Shown here: one piece after another, positions 1 through 8,213 of the stretch
Position numbering within the stretch: the first letter of the stretch is position 1
Layout: each line of letters opens with the position of its first letter
The notes under the pieces: generated by a model
The model's database searches: none
What the model saw: the letters and a program-made list of their open reading frames with translations, nothing else
What the model was told of the DNA's origin: nothing
Position numbers and translations under genes: made by a program
Source of the DNA: Pseudomonas palmensis
GTDB lineage: Bacteria > Pseudomonadota > Gammaproteobacteria > Pseudomonadales > Pseudomonadaceae
Assembly (NCBI RefSeq): GCF_017848315.1
Contig: NZ_JAFKEC010000045.1
Coordinates: 1-45,480, forward strand
Length of the DNA stretch: 45,480 bases
Direction: 5' to 3'

Positions 1-1
1 C

Positions 2-499
2 GAGCCCCCCAAGGAACCGGAGCCGCCCGTGGAAGAAAAGATTGTCGAGCCGCAGCCGGTGCCCGAGGCCGAGGAGGTCAAGCCGGCCGAGGAGGCGCCG
101 CCGAGCCCGGCCGATGACATGGCCAACCCGATGCAGATCGACGGCGATGCACAGGCGGGCGGGGACGCTTTCAACATCGGTGCCGGCAAGGGCGGCGGCA
201 TGGCCGGCGGCGGTGGCGGGCTGGGCAGCGGCAGCTACGGCCAGTTCCTGGCGTATGCCTTCCAGCGCCTGCTGCGCGACAACCCCGAGCTGCGCAACCT
301 GACCTTCAACCTGCAGGGCGATGTTTGGCTCAGCGAAACCGGCGAGGTGACCCGCGTCGAGCTGGTGCGCTCCAGCGGCGATTCCGCGGTGGACGCCCAG
401 GTGCTGGCCGCATTGCGCGCCGCCCCGGCCATGACCCAGCGACCGCCGGCGAGCCTGACCCTGCCGGTGCGCATCGCCTTGCAGGGGCGCCGCGGATGA
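2..499 (+). CDS. TonB-family energy transducer, C-terminal part (5' end outside window)
   Basis: The reading frame is open from the first bases, so the start lies upstream. About 165 residues are visible. They begin with a Pro/Glu/Val/Lys-rich spacer typical of the periplasm-spanning part of TonB, then a Gly-rich linker, then a C-terminal domain of about 85 residues containing GDVWLSETGEVTRVELVRSS, typical of the TonB C-terminal fold. TonB proteins carry proton-motive-force energy from inner-membrane ExbB/ExbD to outer-membrane partners. ExbB/ExbD genes are expected just upstream but cannot be seen. The stop overlaps an in-frame ATG (496) of the following porin frame. The downstream genes are a porin, a coiled-coil protein, a YbjN protein and a prolyl isomerase, so this TonB may serve that envelope system rather than general iron uptake. 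The family call is firm; the partner is inference. Confidence 0.85.
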   Translation, partial: EPPKEPEPPVEEKIVEPQPVPEAEEVKPAEEAPPSPADDMANPMQIDGDAQAGGDAFNIGAGKGGGMAGGGGGLGSGSYGQFLAYAFQRLLRDNPELRNLTFNLQGDVWLSETGEVTRVELVRSSGDSAVDAQVLAALRAAPAMTQRPPASLTLPVRIALQGRRG

Positions 500-552
500 A
501 CCCGGCGCCCGATCCCTACGACGCACGACTTACCAACAGGAGCGGTAAATCC

Positions 553-2235
553 ATGATGTGCTCAGTGAACCGATTGACCCTGGCAGTCGGCCTGGTGGTC
601 GCCGCGGCGGTCGGTCCGGCCGTGGCGCAGACCCCGGCGCCGTCGCAGAACGCGACGATCAACCTGATCCGCCTGCTGGTGCAGCAGGGTGTGCTCAAGC
701 AGGACCAGGCCCAGGCCCTGATCGACCAGGCCGAAAGCGAGGCGGTGCAGGCCCGCGCCAGCGTGGCGGCGGTGCCGGCGGCCAATGGCGAGGTGCGCGT
801 GCAGTATGTGCCGGCCATCGTGCGCGACCAGATCCGCGACGAGGTCAAGGCCGAGGTGATGGCCAAGGCCAAGCAGGAGAACTGGGCCGCGCCCAACACC
901 TTCCCCGACTGGGCCTCGCGCATCAGCTTCGATGGCGACGTGCGCCTGCGCGACGAGTCGCGCTACTTCTCGGGCAACAACAGCAACCAGATCATCGATT
1001 TCGCCAAGCTCAACGCCGACGGCCCCTACGACGTCAACCCCAACAACGGGCGCAACCTGCCGCCGCTGCTCAATACCCGCGAAGACCGCGAGAACCTGCT
1101 GCGCCTGCGCGCGCGCCTGGGCCTGAAGGCGGTGCTGTCGCCGAGCTGGACGGCGGGTATCCGCATCGGCACCGGCAGCGACAACGGCCCGGTGTCCACC
1201 ACCCAGACCCTGGGCGGCGGCTTCGGCAAGAAGGACCTGTGGCTCGACCAGGGCTACCTGAGCTGGGTGGCCAGCGAGCGCGTGACCCTGACCGGCGGGC
1301 GTATCGCCAACCCGTTCATGTCCACCGATATGCTGTATTCCAACGACCTCAACTTCGACGGCGTGGCGGCCCTGTTCAACCAGCCGCTGAGCGACAGCCT
1401 GAGCCTGTTCGGGACCCTCGGCGCGTTCCCGGTGGAGTACAGCGCCGACACCGCCAGCAGCAACGGGCTGGACAAGGAGAGCAGCGACAACAAGTGGCTG
1501 TACGGCGCGCAGCTGGGCGCCAACTGGCAGATCAACGACAGCAACCGGCTCAAGGGCGCGCTGGCCTACTACCGCTTCGACGACATTGCCGGCGAGCGCT
1601 CCGGGGCATGCGAGCCGTGGAACGGCGACCCCGGCTGCGACAGTGACGGCAGCCGCCCGACCTTCATGCAGAAGGGCAACACGCTGTTCCTGCTGCGCGA
1701 CATCACGCCCAACCCGGCCAACCCGGCCGCCACCCCGCAACCGCAGTTCGTGGGGCTGGCGTCGGAGTTCAACCTGCTGGACCTGAACGCGGTATGGGAC
1801 ACCGAGCTGCCGCACGACTTCAAGCTGCGCAGCCAGGCCAACTACATCCACAACCTGGCCTACGACGAAGGCGAGATGCGCAAGCGTTCGGCCGGCCAGT
1901 TGGCCAACAACCTCGACAGCGACGGCAACATCAAGAGCGGTGCCAATGCGTGGATGGTGCAGTTCACCCTGGGCAACGCGCTGGAGCTGAAAAAGCAGGG
2001 CGACTGGAACCTGTTCGCCGGCTACAAGCACATCCAGCCCGATGCCTTGCCCGACGGCTTCAACGATTCCTCGTTCCACCTGGGCGGCACCAACGCCAAG
2101 GGCTACATCCTCGGTGCCAACTACGGCCTGGACCAGAACGTGTACGCCACGGCGCGCTGGATGAGTACCGAGGCGGTGTACGGCGCGCCGTTCGATATCG
2201 ATGTGCTACAACTTGAAGTCAACACGCGCTTCTAG
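553..2235 (+). CDS. Putative outer-membrane porin (Porin_5-like)
   Basis: A 560-residue protein with a clear Sec signal peptide (residues 1-25, cleavage after AVA). Residues about 30-90 are Gln/Ala-rich and probably helical. The rest looks like a beta-barrel, with alternating amphipathic segments, many aromatic residues, and a C-terminal Phe (LQLEVNTRF) typical of outer-membrane proteins assembled by BAM. It resembles the putative porin family seen beside ExbB/ExbD/TonB genes in Pseudomonas. I chose the ATG at 553 because AGGAG lies ten bases upstream and the signal peptide follows directly. An in-frame ATG at 496, overlapping the tonB stop, would add 19 residues ahead of the signal peptide and is less likely. 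The substrate is unknown. Two cysteines near residues 350-360 (CEPWNGDPGC) could form a disulfide in a surface loop. Confidence 0.8.
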   Translation: MMCSVNRLTLAVGLVVAAAVGPAVAQTPAPSQNATINLIRLLVQQGVLKQDQAQALIDQAESEAVQARASVAAVPAANGEVRVQYVPAIVRDQIRDEVKAEVMAKAKQENWAAPNTFPDWASRISFDGDVRLRDESRYFSGNNSNQIIDFAKLNADGPYDVNPNNGRNLPPLLNTREDRENLLRLRARLGLKAVLSPSWTAGIRIGTGSDNGPVSTTQTLGGGFGKKDLWLDQGYLSWVASERVTLTGGRIANPFMSTDMLYSNDLNFDGVAALFNQPLSDSLSLFGTLGAFPVEYSADTASSNGLDKESSDNKWLYGAQLGANWQINDSNRLKGALAYYRFDDIAGERSGACEPWNGDPGCDSDGSRPTFMQKGNTLFLLRDITPNPANPAATPQPQFVGLASEFNLLDLNAVWDTELPHDFKLRSQANYIHNLAYDEGEMRKRSAGQLANNLDSDGNIKSGANAWMVQFTLGNALELKKQGDWNLFAGYKHIQPDALPDGFNDSSFHLGGTNAKGYILGANYGLDQNVYATARWMSTEAVYGAPFDIDVLQLEVNTRF

Positions 2236-2259
2236 CAGGCGCGCACAGGGAGAAAGAGC

Positions 2260-2919
2260 ATGAACAAGCGAGCCTATCGGGCCTGTTGTTCGTACCTGCT
2301 GGTGGCGTTGGGCGTGAGCTGGGCGGGGGTGGCTGCGGCCGAAGGCATGGAAGAGCGCCTGCGCACCCAGCTGCGCAGTACCACCCAGCAGTTGCAGGCG
2401 CTGCAGAGCGAACAGGCGCAGGCTTCGGCGGCGCGCCAGAGCGCCGAGCAGCAACGCGATGCGGCCCAGGCCCAGGTGCAGCAACTGACCGCGCAACTGG
2501 CCCAGGCCCGTGGCCAGGCCGAGCAGCTGCTGGGCCAGCAGCAGGCCCTGCACGGCCAGGCGCAGGCGCTGGTGGCCAGCAGCAACGCGCAACTGGGCAA
2601 GTACAAGCAGGCCTACGACGAGCTGCTGGGCATGGCCAAGGCCAAGGAAGCCGAGCGTGCGCGCCTGGCCGCCAGCCTGGCCGAGCGCGAGCAGCAGGTG
2701 CTGGCGTGTTCGGCAAAGAATCAGCAGATGTACGGGGTCGCCAAGGGGATTCTTGCGGCCTACGAAAAGATCGATGTGGCGGATGTGATGAAGATGCGCC
2801 AACCCTTTGCCGGGGGCGCCCGGGTGAAGTTCGAGGAACTTGCCCAGGCCTACGGCGATCAGCTGTACCAGACCCAGTTCGATGCCGCGCAGGGCGGCAG
2901 CAAACCGCAAGTCAATTGA
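2260..2919 (+). CDS. Secreted coiled-coil protein of unknown function
   Basis: A 219-residue protein with a signal peptide (residues 1 to about 27, ending VAAA). A long Gln/Ala/Glu-rich coiled coil follows, roughly residues 30-155, with heptad-like repeats of AQ, LQ and QQ. The last 60 residues are more globular and include an MKMRQPF segment. It starts 24 bases after the porin stop behind GGGAGAAAG, so it is almost certainly cotranscribed with it. Similar proteins are sometimes labelled DNA repair proteins because of coiled-coil similarity, but the signal peptide argues for a periplasmic location. Its position between a porin and a YbjN protein suggests a structural or spacer role in a TonB-powered envelope complex. 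That role is inference. Confidence 0.7.
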   Translation: MNKRAYRACCSYLLVALGVSWAGVAAAEGMEERLRTQLRSTTQQLQALQSEQAQASAARQSAEQQRDAAQAQVQQLTAQLAQARGQAEQLLGQQQALHGQAQALVASSNAQLGKYKQAYDELLGMAKAKEAERARLAASLAEREQQVLACSAKNQQMYGVAKGILAAYEKIDVADVMKMRQPFAGGARVKFEELAQAYGDQLYQTQFDAAQGGSKPQVN

Positions 2920-2936
2920 CACAAGGAAGCGAAGCC

Positions 2937-3413
2937 ATGAGCGACAACCAACTGATCGAAACCGTCAGCGCCGACTCTCTGACCACCCTGTTGCAGGATG
3001 CAGGTTGCCGAGTCAATCGCAGCGAGCAGAATGCCGTGGTGCAACTGCTCAGTGCCAGCCAGGGCGTGGGCTATGCGGTGCGCTTTGGCAACCGTGCCGA
3101 GCGCGAGGGCGAGTTTCTCGACTTCACCTACAGCTGCGCTCTGCGCATCCAGGGTGAGCTGCCGGCCGGGCTGGCCGAACGCTGGAACGTGTCGCGCCGC
3201 TTCGCGCGGCTGTCGGTGCAGGGCGAGTTCCTGGTGATGGAGATGGACGTGATGGTGGCCGACGGCGTCAGCCACAAGCACCTGCTGGGCAGCCTGGTGC
3301 TGTGGGACCGCCTGCTGCAGGAGTTCATCGTGTACCTGCGCGACTACAGCCGCAACGTGGCCCAGGTGCAGGACGAGGCGGTGGCCGGGGCTGAAGCGGT
3401 GAGCGCTTCGTGA
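2937..3413 (+). CDS. YbjN domain-containing protein
   Basis: A 158-residue protein without a signal peptide or membrane segment. Residues about 5-135 look like the YbjN fold: a helix with SADSLTTLLQDAGCRV, then strands around YAVRFGNR and FLDFTYSCALRI, then a helical stretch ending LLQEFIVYL. YbjN-fold proteins resemble type III secretion chaperones and are thought to act as protein-binding regulators or chaperones. AAGGAAG precedes the ATG. The gene lies 17 bases after the coiled-coil gene, and its stop overlaps the GTG start of the prolyl isomerase gene, implying translational coupling. A cytoplasmic helper for the neighbouring exported proteins is possible but unproven. Confidence 0.7.
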   Translation: MSDNQLIETVSADSLTTLLQDAGCRVNRSEQNAVVQLLSASQGVGYAVRFGNRAEREGEFLDFTYSCALRIQGELPAGLAERWNVSRRFARLSVQGEFLVMEMDVMVADGVSHKHLLGSLVLWDRLLQEFIVYLRDYSRNVAQVQDEAVAGAEAVSAS

Positions 3414-4366
3414 CTCGACGTACGCTGTGGGCCGGCGCGGGCGCGCTGGCCGTTCTGGGCGTGGCAGTGGTGTTGGCACTGCGCACGGGGGATGACCCGG
3501 TGGCAGCCAGCGCGAAAGCGCCGGCGGTTGCCGCTGTGGCGAGCGATGCGGGGCCGGCGCTGGCGCGCCTGGGCGACCAGCAGGTCAGCGTGGAGGAGCT
3601 CAAGGCGCTGTTCGCCAAGCTGCCGGCGCCGGCGCGCGAGGAACTGAGCGGCAATCGCCAGGCCCTGGAGGGCTGGATTCGCTCGCGCCTGGCGGAAAAG
3701 GCGCTGTACCAGCAGGCCCAGGCCCAGGGCTGGTCGGAGCGTCCCGATGTGCAGGCGCAGACCCATGCGGTGGTGGAGCAGATCGTGCTGCGCGACTACC
3801 TGAACTCGGTCAGCCAGGTACCGGCCGACTACCCCAGCGAGGCTGAACTGCAGGCGGCCTACGAGAACGGCAAGGCCAGCCTGCAACTGCCCACGCGCTA
3901 TCACCTGAGCCAGATCTTCCTGGCGGTGCCGGACGAGCAGTCGGTGGCACGCGTGCGCAAGCAGGCGCTGGCCCTGAGCAAGCAGGCCCAGGCTGCCAAT
4001 GCCGACTTTGCCGCGCTGGCCAGGGCCAACTCGCAGGACCGCGAGAGCGCGCAGCGTGGCGGCGACAGTGGTCTGCAGCCGCTTAGTCAGTTGCTGCCGC
4101 AGGTGCGCGATGCGGTGCCGCAGCTCAAGGAAGGGGCGGTGAGCGAGCCGTTGCAGAGTGCGGCGGGCTTTCACATCGTCAAGCTCATCGAGGTGCAGCC
4201 GCCGCGTGTGGCCAGCCTGGACGAGGTGCGCGACAGCCTGCGTGACCTGTTGCGCGCCCAGCGCCAGGAACAGGTGGCCCGGGCCTACGTGGACGGCATG
4301 TTCAACAGCGCGACGCTGAGTATCGATGGCGCTGCGCTCAATCAGGTCATGGACGCCAGCCGCTAG
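3410..4366 (+). CDS. Membrane-anchored periplasmic peptidyl-prolyl cis-trans isomerase, PpiC/parvulin type
   Basis: A 318-residue protein. An N-terminal membrane anchor (residues about 6-23, LWAGAGALAVLGVAVVLAL) is followed by an Ala-rich linker, a SurA-like helical region (about 45-155) and a parvulin domain (about 160-255). The domain shows the family signatures YHLSQIFLAV, ANSQDRESAQRGGDSG and SAAGFHIVKL. Such enzymes catalyse prolyl isomerisation and act as chaperones for envelope proteins. The GTG start overlaps the YbjN stop (GTGA), which fixes the start. A natural client is the porin encoded two genes upstream; that is inference from position. Confidence 0.88.
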   Translation: MTRRTLWAGAGALAVLGVAVVLALRTGDDPVAASAKAPAVAAVASDAGPALARLGDQQVSVEELKALFAKLPAPAREELSGNRQALEGWIRSRLAEKALYQQAQAQGWSERPDVQAQTHAVVEQIVLRDYLNSVSQVPADYPSEAELQAAYENGKASLQLPTRYHLSQIFLAVPDEQSVARVRKQALALSKQAQAANADFAALARANSQDRESAQRGGDSGLQPLSQLLPQVRDAVPQLKEGAVSEPLQSAAGFHIVKLIEVQPPRVASLDEVRDSLRDLLRAQRQEQVARAYVDGMFNSATLSIDGAALNQVMDASR

Positions 4367-4420
4367 GCGGCGTCGATCAAGGAAGAGCGGGCCCTGGCCG
4401 GGGCCCGGCAGGAGGCGAGG

Positions 4421-5389
4421 ATGCCGATGTTCGATATGCCGCACTACGTGCCCGATTATCCGCCGGCCGAGCCGCTGGCCAAGGTGCGGGCCGGGCTGGG
4501 CTGGGTGCAGGACGAGCAGATGCTCAGCTGTTTTCTGGCCAGTGCGCGGTGCGGCTGCTTCATGCAGGCTGCGCGCAGCCTCAACCTCAAGTCCACCCTG
4601 TTGCGCAAGAAGCTGGCGCAGCTGGAAGCGCGGGTGGGGTATCCATTGTTCGTCAACCGCGGCCATGCCCTGGTGCTCAGCCGCGAGGGGCGCCAGTTGC
4701 AGGCGTTGCTGCAGTCGAGCCTGAGCAGCAAGCCACAGGCCATGACCGCGCTGGATGCGCCGGTGCTGGTGCGCCTGGCGGTGGCCGAACCGATCATGCA
4801 GGACATTCTGGCGCGCAACCTGGTGGCCTTCGTGCGCCAGAACGCCGGGATCCGCCTGGACGTCAGCGGCCTGGATGCACAGGGATTGGCGCAGGCCGAT
4901 GTGGTGCTGTGGCTCGATGACGAGGCGGGCAGCGTGCCGCTGCCGGGGTTTGCCGGCGAGGCACCGACGCGCCTGGCGCAGCTGGAGTATCACCCGCACA
5001 TTGCCAAGCGCTATTCGCGCGAGAGCAACCGGCCGGTGTGCCGGGACGACCTGCGCGACTACATGCTGGTGCAGTGGCAGGGCGAGGCCCAGGTGGCGGC
5101 GCTGGCGCCGTGGAACCGCCTGTTGAGCGAGCGCGAGGCGGGGGTGACGCGGGTGCCGGGCTACGACCTGTTCAGCCAGTTGATCAAGTGCAGCGCGTGC
5201 ATCGGCTTGCTGCCGCATTATGCGGCGCAGCTGGACCGTGGCCTGCTGGCATTGCCGGGGTTGCTGGAGGCGCCGATGCGCCGCACGGTGTGGCTGGCGG
5301 TGCATGAGCGTGCGGCGCAGGCGGCGTTGGTGCAGGTGCTGGTGACTATGATCCGGGCCGCGTTCGAGGAGCGTCGGGAGTGGTTCTGA
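4421..5389 (+). CDS. LysR-family transcriptional regulator
   Basis: A 322-residue protein. It begins with an unusual extension of about 33 residues (MPMFDMPHYVPDYPP...) before the winged helix-turn-helix (about 35-95: LSCFLASARCGCFMQAARSL, then LRKKLAQLEARVGYPLFVNR). The substrate-binding domain follows (about 110-310). AGGAGGCGAGG lies just before the ATG. It starts 54 bases after the prolyl isomerase gene and in the same direction, so it may be the last gene of the tonB-porin operon and possibly its regulator. The effector is unknown. The normally conserved LysR recognition helix is divergent here (SLNLKSTLLRKKLAQLE). Confidence 0.78.
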   Translation: MPMFDMPHYVPDYPPAEPLAKVRAGLGWVQDEQMLSCFLASARCGCFMQAARSLNLKSTLLRKKLAQLEARVGYPLFVNRGHALVLSREGRQLQALLQSSLSSKPQAMTALDAPVLVRLAVAEPIMQDILARNLVAFVRQNAGIRLDVSGLDAQGLAQADVVLWLDDEAGSVPLPGFAGEAPTRLAQLEYHPHIAKRYSRESNRPVCRDDLRDYMLVQWQGEAQVAALAPWNRLLSEREAGVTRVPGYDLFSQLIKCSACIGLLPHYAAQLDRGLLALPGLLEAPMRRTVWLAVHERAAQAALVQVLVTMIRAAFEERREWF

Positions 5390-5404
5390 AGGGGCGCGGT
5401 GCCC

Positions 5405-5429
5405 TGTAGGCGCCGGCTTTGCCGGCGAA
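5405..5429. repeat. REP element
   Basis: A copy of the P. putida-type repetitive extragenic palindrome (core GCCGGCTTTGCCGGCGAA), 14 bases before the stop of the convergent chemoreceptor gene. It can form a hairpin and may help 3'-end formation between the two converging genes. Confidence 0.75.
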
Positions 5430-5442
5430 CCGGCGCCGCACC

Positions 5443-7068
5443 TCAGACGATAAAGCGCGTGACCAGCGTGGTCAGTTGCGTGGCCAACTGCGACAGCGCA
5501 TGGCTGGCGACGCGGGTCTGCTCGGCGCCCGCCGCCGAGCGGCCCGACAATTCACGAATGTTCAGCAGGTTGCGATCCACCTCGCGGGCCACCTGGGCCT
5601 GCTCCTCTGCCGCGCTGGCAATCACCAGGTTGCGCTCGTTGATCTGGCCGATGGCCGTGTAGATGCCCTCCAGCACCTGGCCTGACGCCTGGGTGATGCC
5701 CAGCGTGGACTGCGCGCGGCCGGTACTGGCCTGCATCGAGTCCACCGCCGCCTGGGTGCCCTGTTGCACGCTGTTGATCATCTGCTCGATTTCCTGGGTC
5801 GATTGCTGCGTGCGGTAGGCCAGGGTCCTGACCTCATCGGCCACCACCGCAAACCCGCGCCCGGCCTCGCCGGCACGCGCCGCCTCGATGGCGGCATTGA
5901 GCGCCAGCAGGTTGGTCTGCTCCGACACCGAACGGATCACCTCCAGCACCGTGCCTATCTCGCGAATCTGCACCGCCAGCTGTTGCAGGCGCTCGCCGCT
6001 GATCGCCACTTCGCGAGCCATGGCCTGGGTGCCGTCGATGTTGTCGGCCACCTGCTGGCGGCTCTGTTCGGCCAAGGCATTGGAGGCACTGGCCGCCTGG
6101 GAGGTGGACACCGCATTGCGCGCCACTTCCTCGACCGCCGTGGTCATCTCGGTAACCGCCGTGGCGGCCTGTTCCAGCTCCTGGTCCTGCTGGCGCAGGC
6201 TCTGGGTGCTCTGCTCGGTCACGCTGTCCAGGGCCTGGGCGGCGCTGGACAGCTGCGTGGCGCAGGCGGTGATCTGCCCCAGGGTATCGCGCTGGCTGTG
6301 CTGCATGCGCTCCAGTTCGGCGAACAGCTGGCCGATCTCGTTGTGGCTGCGTACCGTCACCGGCACGCTCAGGTCGCCCCCGGCAATGCGCTGAAAATGC
6401 ACGCCGGCCTCGCGCAGCGGGCGCAGCACACGGGCGACGATAAAGGCCCAGCACACGGCGGCCAGCACCAGGGTCAACAGCCCCAGCAGCACGCTCAGCC
6501 ACTGGGCCGTGGCCAGGCGCTGGTCGGACTCGGCCATGATCTGCCGGCTGCGCTCGGCCAGGGCTGCCACCAGTTGCTGACGCAGCGCCTGCAGGGTACG
6601 CATGGCGTTGCCGGCATCCACGTTGACGGTGAAGTAGTCGTCCAGCGAGCCCTTGAGCGTGGCGGCGCGCTGCCCGGCCACGGCGTTGGCGTAGTCGGCG
6701 AAGGTGCGCTGCAGGTCCTGGGCCAGGGCCTTTTGCGCCGGCTCATGGGTGTTGGTGACGAAGGCGTCGACCAGCGCCTGGCTGTCGCCCAGCAGCTTTT
6801 GCGACATGGCCAGGCGCGCCTTGGCACTGTCGAGGTGGCCGCCTTGCTGCTCGATAAAGCCCGACGACACGTTGGCACTGGCGCGAATCGCCATCAGCAG
6901 CGCGTTGTTGAGGCGGTCGGACTGCTGGGCGGTCTGGTCCAGCTCGTTGATCTGCGCGTCGCTGCCCACCGCCGCCCGCCAGGCGCTGACGGTGGAAAAC
7001 AGCAGGGTGGCGCTGAACAGCAGCAGCACCCAGAACATTCCGGTGCGGATCTTGAGGTCGGCAAGCAT
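5443..7068 (-). CDS. Methyl-accepting chemotaxis protein
   Basis: A 541-residue chemoreceptor. TM1 is at residues about 8-30 and a helical periplasmic sensor of roughly 155 residues, four-helix-bundle-like, spans about 32-187. TM2 (WLSVLLGLLTLVLAAVCWAFIV) leads into a HAMP domain (about 212-265) and a long cytoplasmic signalling hairpin. The invariant tip is present (EQTNLLALNAAIEAARAGE) with GRGFAVVADEVRTLA after it. No C-terminal NWETF-like CheR-docking pentapeptide is present. I chose the ATG at 7068 because CCAGGAG lies about ten bases upstream; a longer frame to 7104 has no better ribosome site and would place residues before the first charged segment. The ligand cannot be told from sequence. 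Confidence 0.93.
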   Translation of the reverse strand: MLADLKIRTGMFWVLLLFSATLLFSTVSAWRAAVGSDAQINELDQTAQQSDRLNNALLMAIRASANVSSGFIEQQGGHLDSAKARLAMSQKLLGDSQALVDAFVTNTHEPAQKALAQDLQRTFADYANAVAGQRAATLKGSLDDYFTVNVDAGNAMRTLQALRQQLVAALAERSRQIMAESDQRLATAQWLSVLLGLLTLVLAAVCWAFIVARVLRPLREAGVHFQRIAGGDLSVPVTVRSHNEIGQLFAELERMQHSQRDTLGQITACATQLSSAAQALDSVTEQSTQSLRQQDQELEQAATAVTEMTTAVEEVARNAVSTSQAASASNALAEQSRQQVADNIDGTQAMAREVAISGERLQQLAVQIREIGTVLEVIRSVSEQTNLLALNAAIEAARAGEAGRGFAVVADEVRTLAYRTQQSTQEIEQMINSVQQGTQAAVDSMQASTGRAQSTLGITQASGQVLEGIYTAIGQINERNLVIASAAEEQAQVAREVDRNLLNIRELSGRSAAGAEQTRVASHALSQLATQLTTLVTRFIV

Positions 7069-7087
7069 GCGGGCATTACTCCTGGCA

Positions 7088-7118
7088 GTAAAAAATACCC
7101 CCACTCTGTGCGGTGGGT
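7088..7118 (-). terminator. Weak candidate intrinsic terminator after the AraC gene
   Basis: On the minus strand a short stem (CCCAC / GTGGG, 8-base loop) is followed by GGTATTTTTT. It lies about 80 bases past the AraC stop and just upstream of the chemoreceptor start, where a terminator would separate the two genes. The stem is only five base pairs, so confidence is low. Confidence 0.3.
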
Positions 7119-7195
7119 AGGCTGCTATCGGAGGCGCGGCGCATGACTTTAGGGGGCGACTACGGGTTCTGTTCGATTACCGCACAGCCTTTGTT

Positions 7196-8107
7196 TCAGC
7201 GGCCCTCGTGCTGGCGGCGGTAGGCGCCGGGCTGCACGCCGATGGCCTTGCCGAACGCCCGGGTGAAGGCGGCGATGGACTGGTAGCCCACCGCTGGGCA
7301 GACCTGTTCGACGGTGTTGTTGGCCTTGAGCAACTGGCAGGCGTGACGCATGCGCAGCGCCAGCAGCACCTGGCCCGGCGACTGGCCGGCCAGCTCGTTG
7401 AAACGCTTGAAGAAGGCCGAGCGCGACAGCCCTGTGCAGGCGGCCATGCTTTCCAGCGACCAGGGCTGTTCGGGGTGTTCGATCAACTGCTCCAGCAGCG
7501 GGGCGAACGCGGGGTGACGGGCCAGGGCGACCAGGCCGCCAAGGTCCTGGTTGTCGCTCACCTGCTGGCGCAGCACGTACAAGAACAGCAACTGGCTCAG
7601 GCGCTCCAGCAGGGTGGAGGAGGGCGCGGGGGTGCGCTGGCATTCCTCCAGAATCAGCTCGAACAGCGCCCGCGCCGCCTGCAGCGACGGGTCGCCGGTG
7701 CGCAGGATGATCCAGTCGGCCAGCGACTCGGCCATCAGCGACGACAGCCCCGGCTGGAAGTGAAAGAACCCGCACACCAGCCCCACGCCATCCGCCGCCT
7801 GGCTGTCGAATGCCTGCATCGGGATGCGTGGTTGGCAGCGCGCGGTGTCGCTGTCGGCGCTGTCGGACAGGCGATAGGGCAGGTCGCGCAGCAGGAACAC
7901 CGCCTCGCCGGCCTCCAGCCGCTGCGGCTCGGGCTGGCCGTCGATGTGCAGCCAGCAGTGGCCCTGCACCACCACGTGAAAGCTGGCCCGGGCCAGGCCC
8001 TGGGTGCTGGCGTGCCAGCCACCGCAGTAGCGCCCCACATGGAAAAGGCTGGCGTCCAGTTCCAGACGCTCTAATAACCAATCGACCAAAACGCTGGAAG
8101 AAATCAT
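7196..8107 (-). CDS. AraC-family transcriptional regulator with N-terminal cupin
   Basis: A 303-residue protein. The N-terminal cupin-like sensor (residues about 5-180) includes ASFHVVVQGHCWLHIDG and GEAVFLLRDLPYRLSD, as in cupin_6 AraC proteins. Two helix-turn-helix motifs at the C-terminus (about 205-300) include ACTGLSRSAFFKRFNELAGQ and CPAVGYQSIAAFTRAFGKAIG. It is divergently transcribed from the AhpD-like gene at 8214 with a 106-base intergenic region. Members of this subfamily often sit next to small oxidoreductase or AhpD-like genes they control, so it probably regulates the 8.2-12.7 kb operon or at least its first gene. The effector is unknown. Confidence 0.88.
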   Translation of the reverse strand: MISSSVLVDWLLERLELDASLFHVGRYCGGWHASTQGLARASFHVVVQGHCWLHIDGQPEPQRLEAGEAVFLLRDLPYRLSDSADSDTARCQPRIPMQAFDSQAADGVGLVCGFFHFQPGLSSLMAESLADWIILRTGDPSLQAARALFELILEECQRTPAPSSTLLERLSQLLFLYVLRQQVSDNQDLGGLVALARHPAFAPLLEQLIEHPEQPWSLESMAACTGLSRSAFFKRFNELAGQSPGQVLLALRMRHACQLLKANNTVEQVCPAVGYQSIAAFTRAFGKAIGVQPGAYRRQHEGR

Positions 8108-8213
8108 CTAATGGAAACACTCAGGAGCAAGTAATCGCGACTGTAGAATATGGATCGGTTTTCTTATAACCAACAGACTTGGCGAACACCTTCAGTATGT
8201 AGGAGACCACGCC

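Noticed and set aside
562..2079. A 505-codon minus-strand frame opposite the porin
   Set aside because: Val/Ala/Gln/Arg-rich shadow of the porin gene without any motif.
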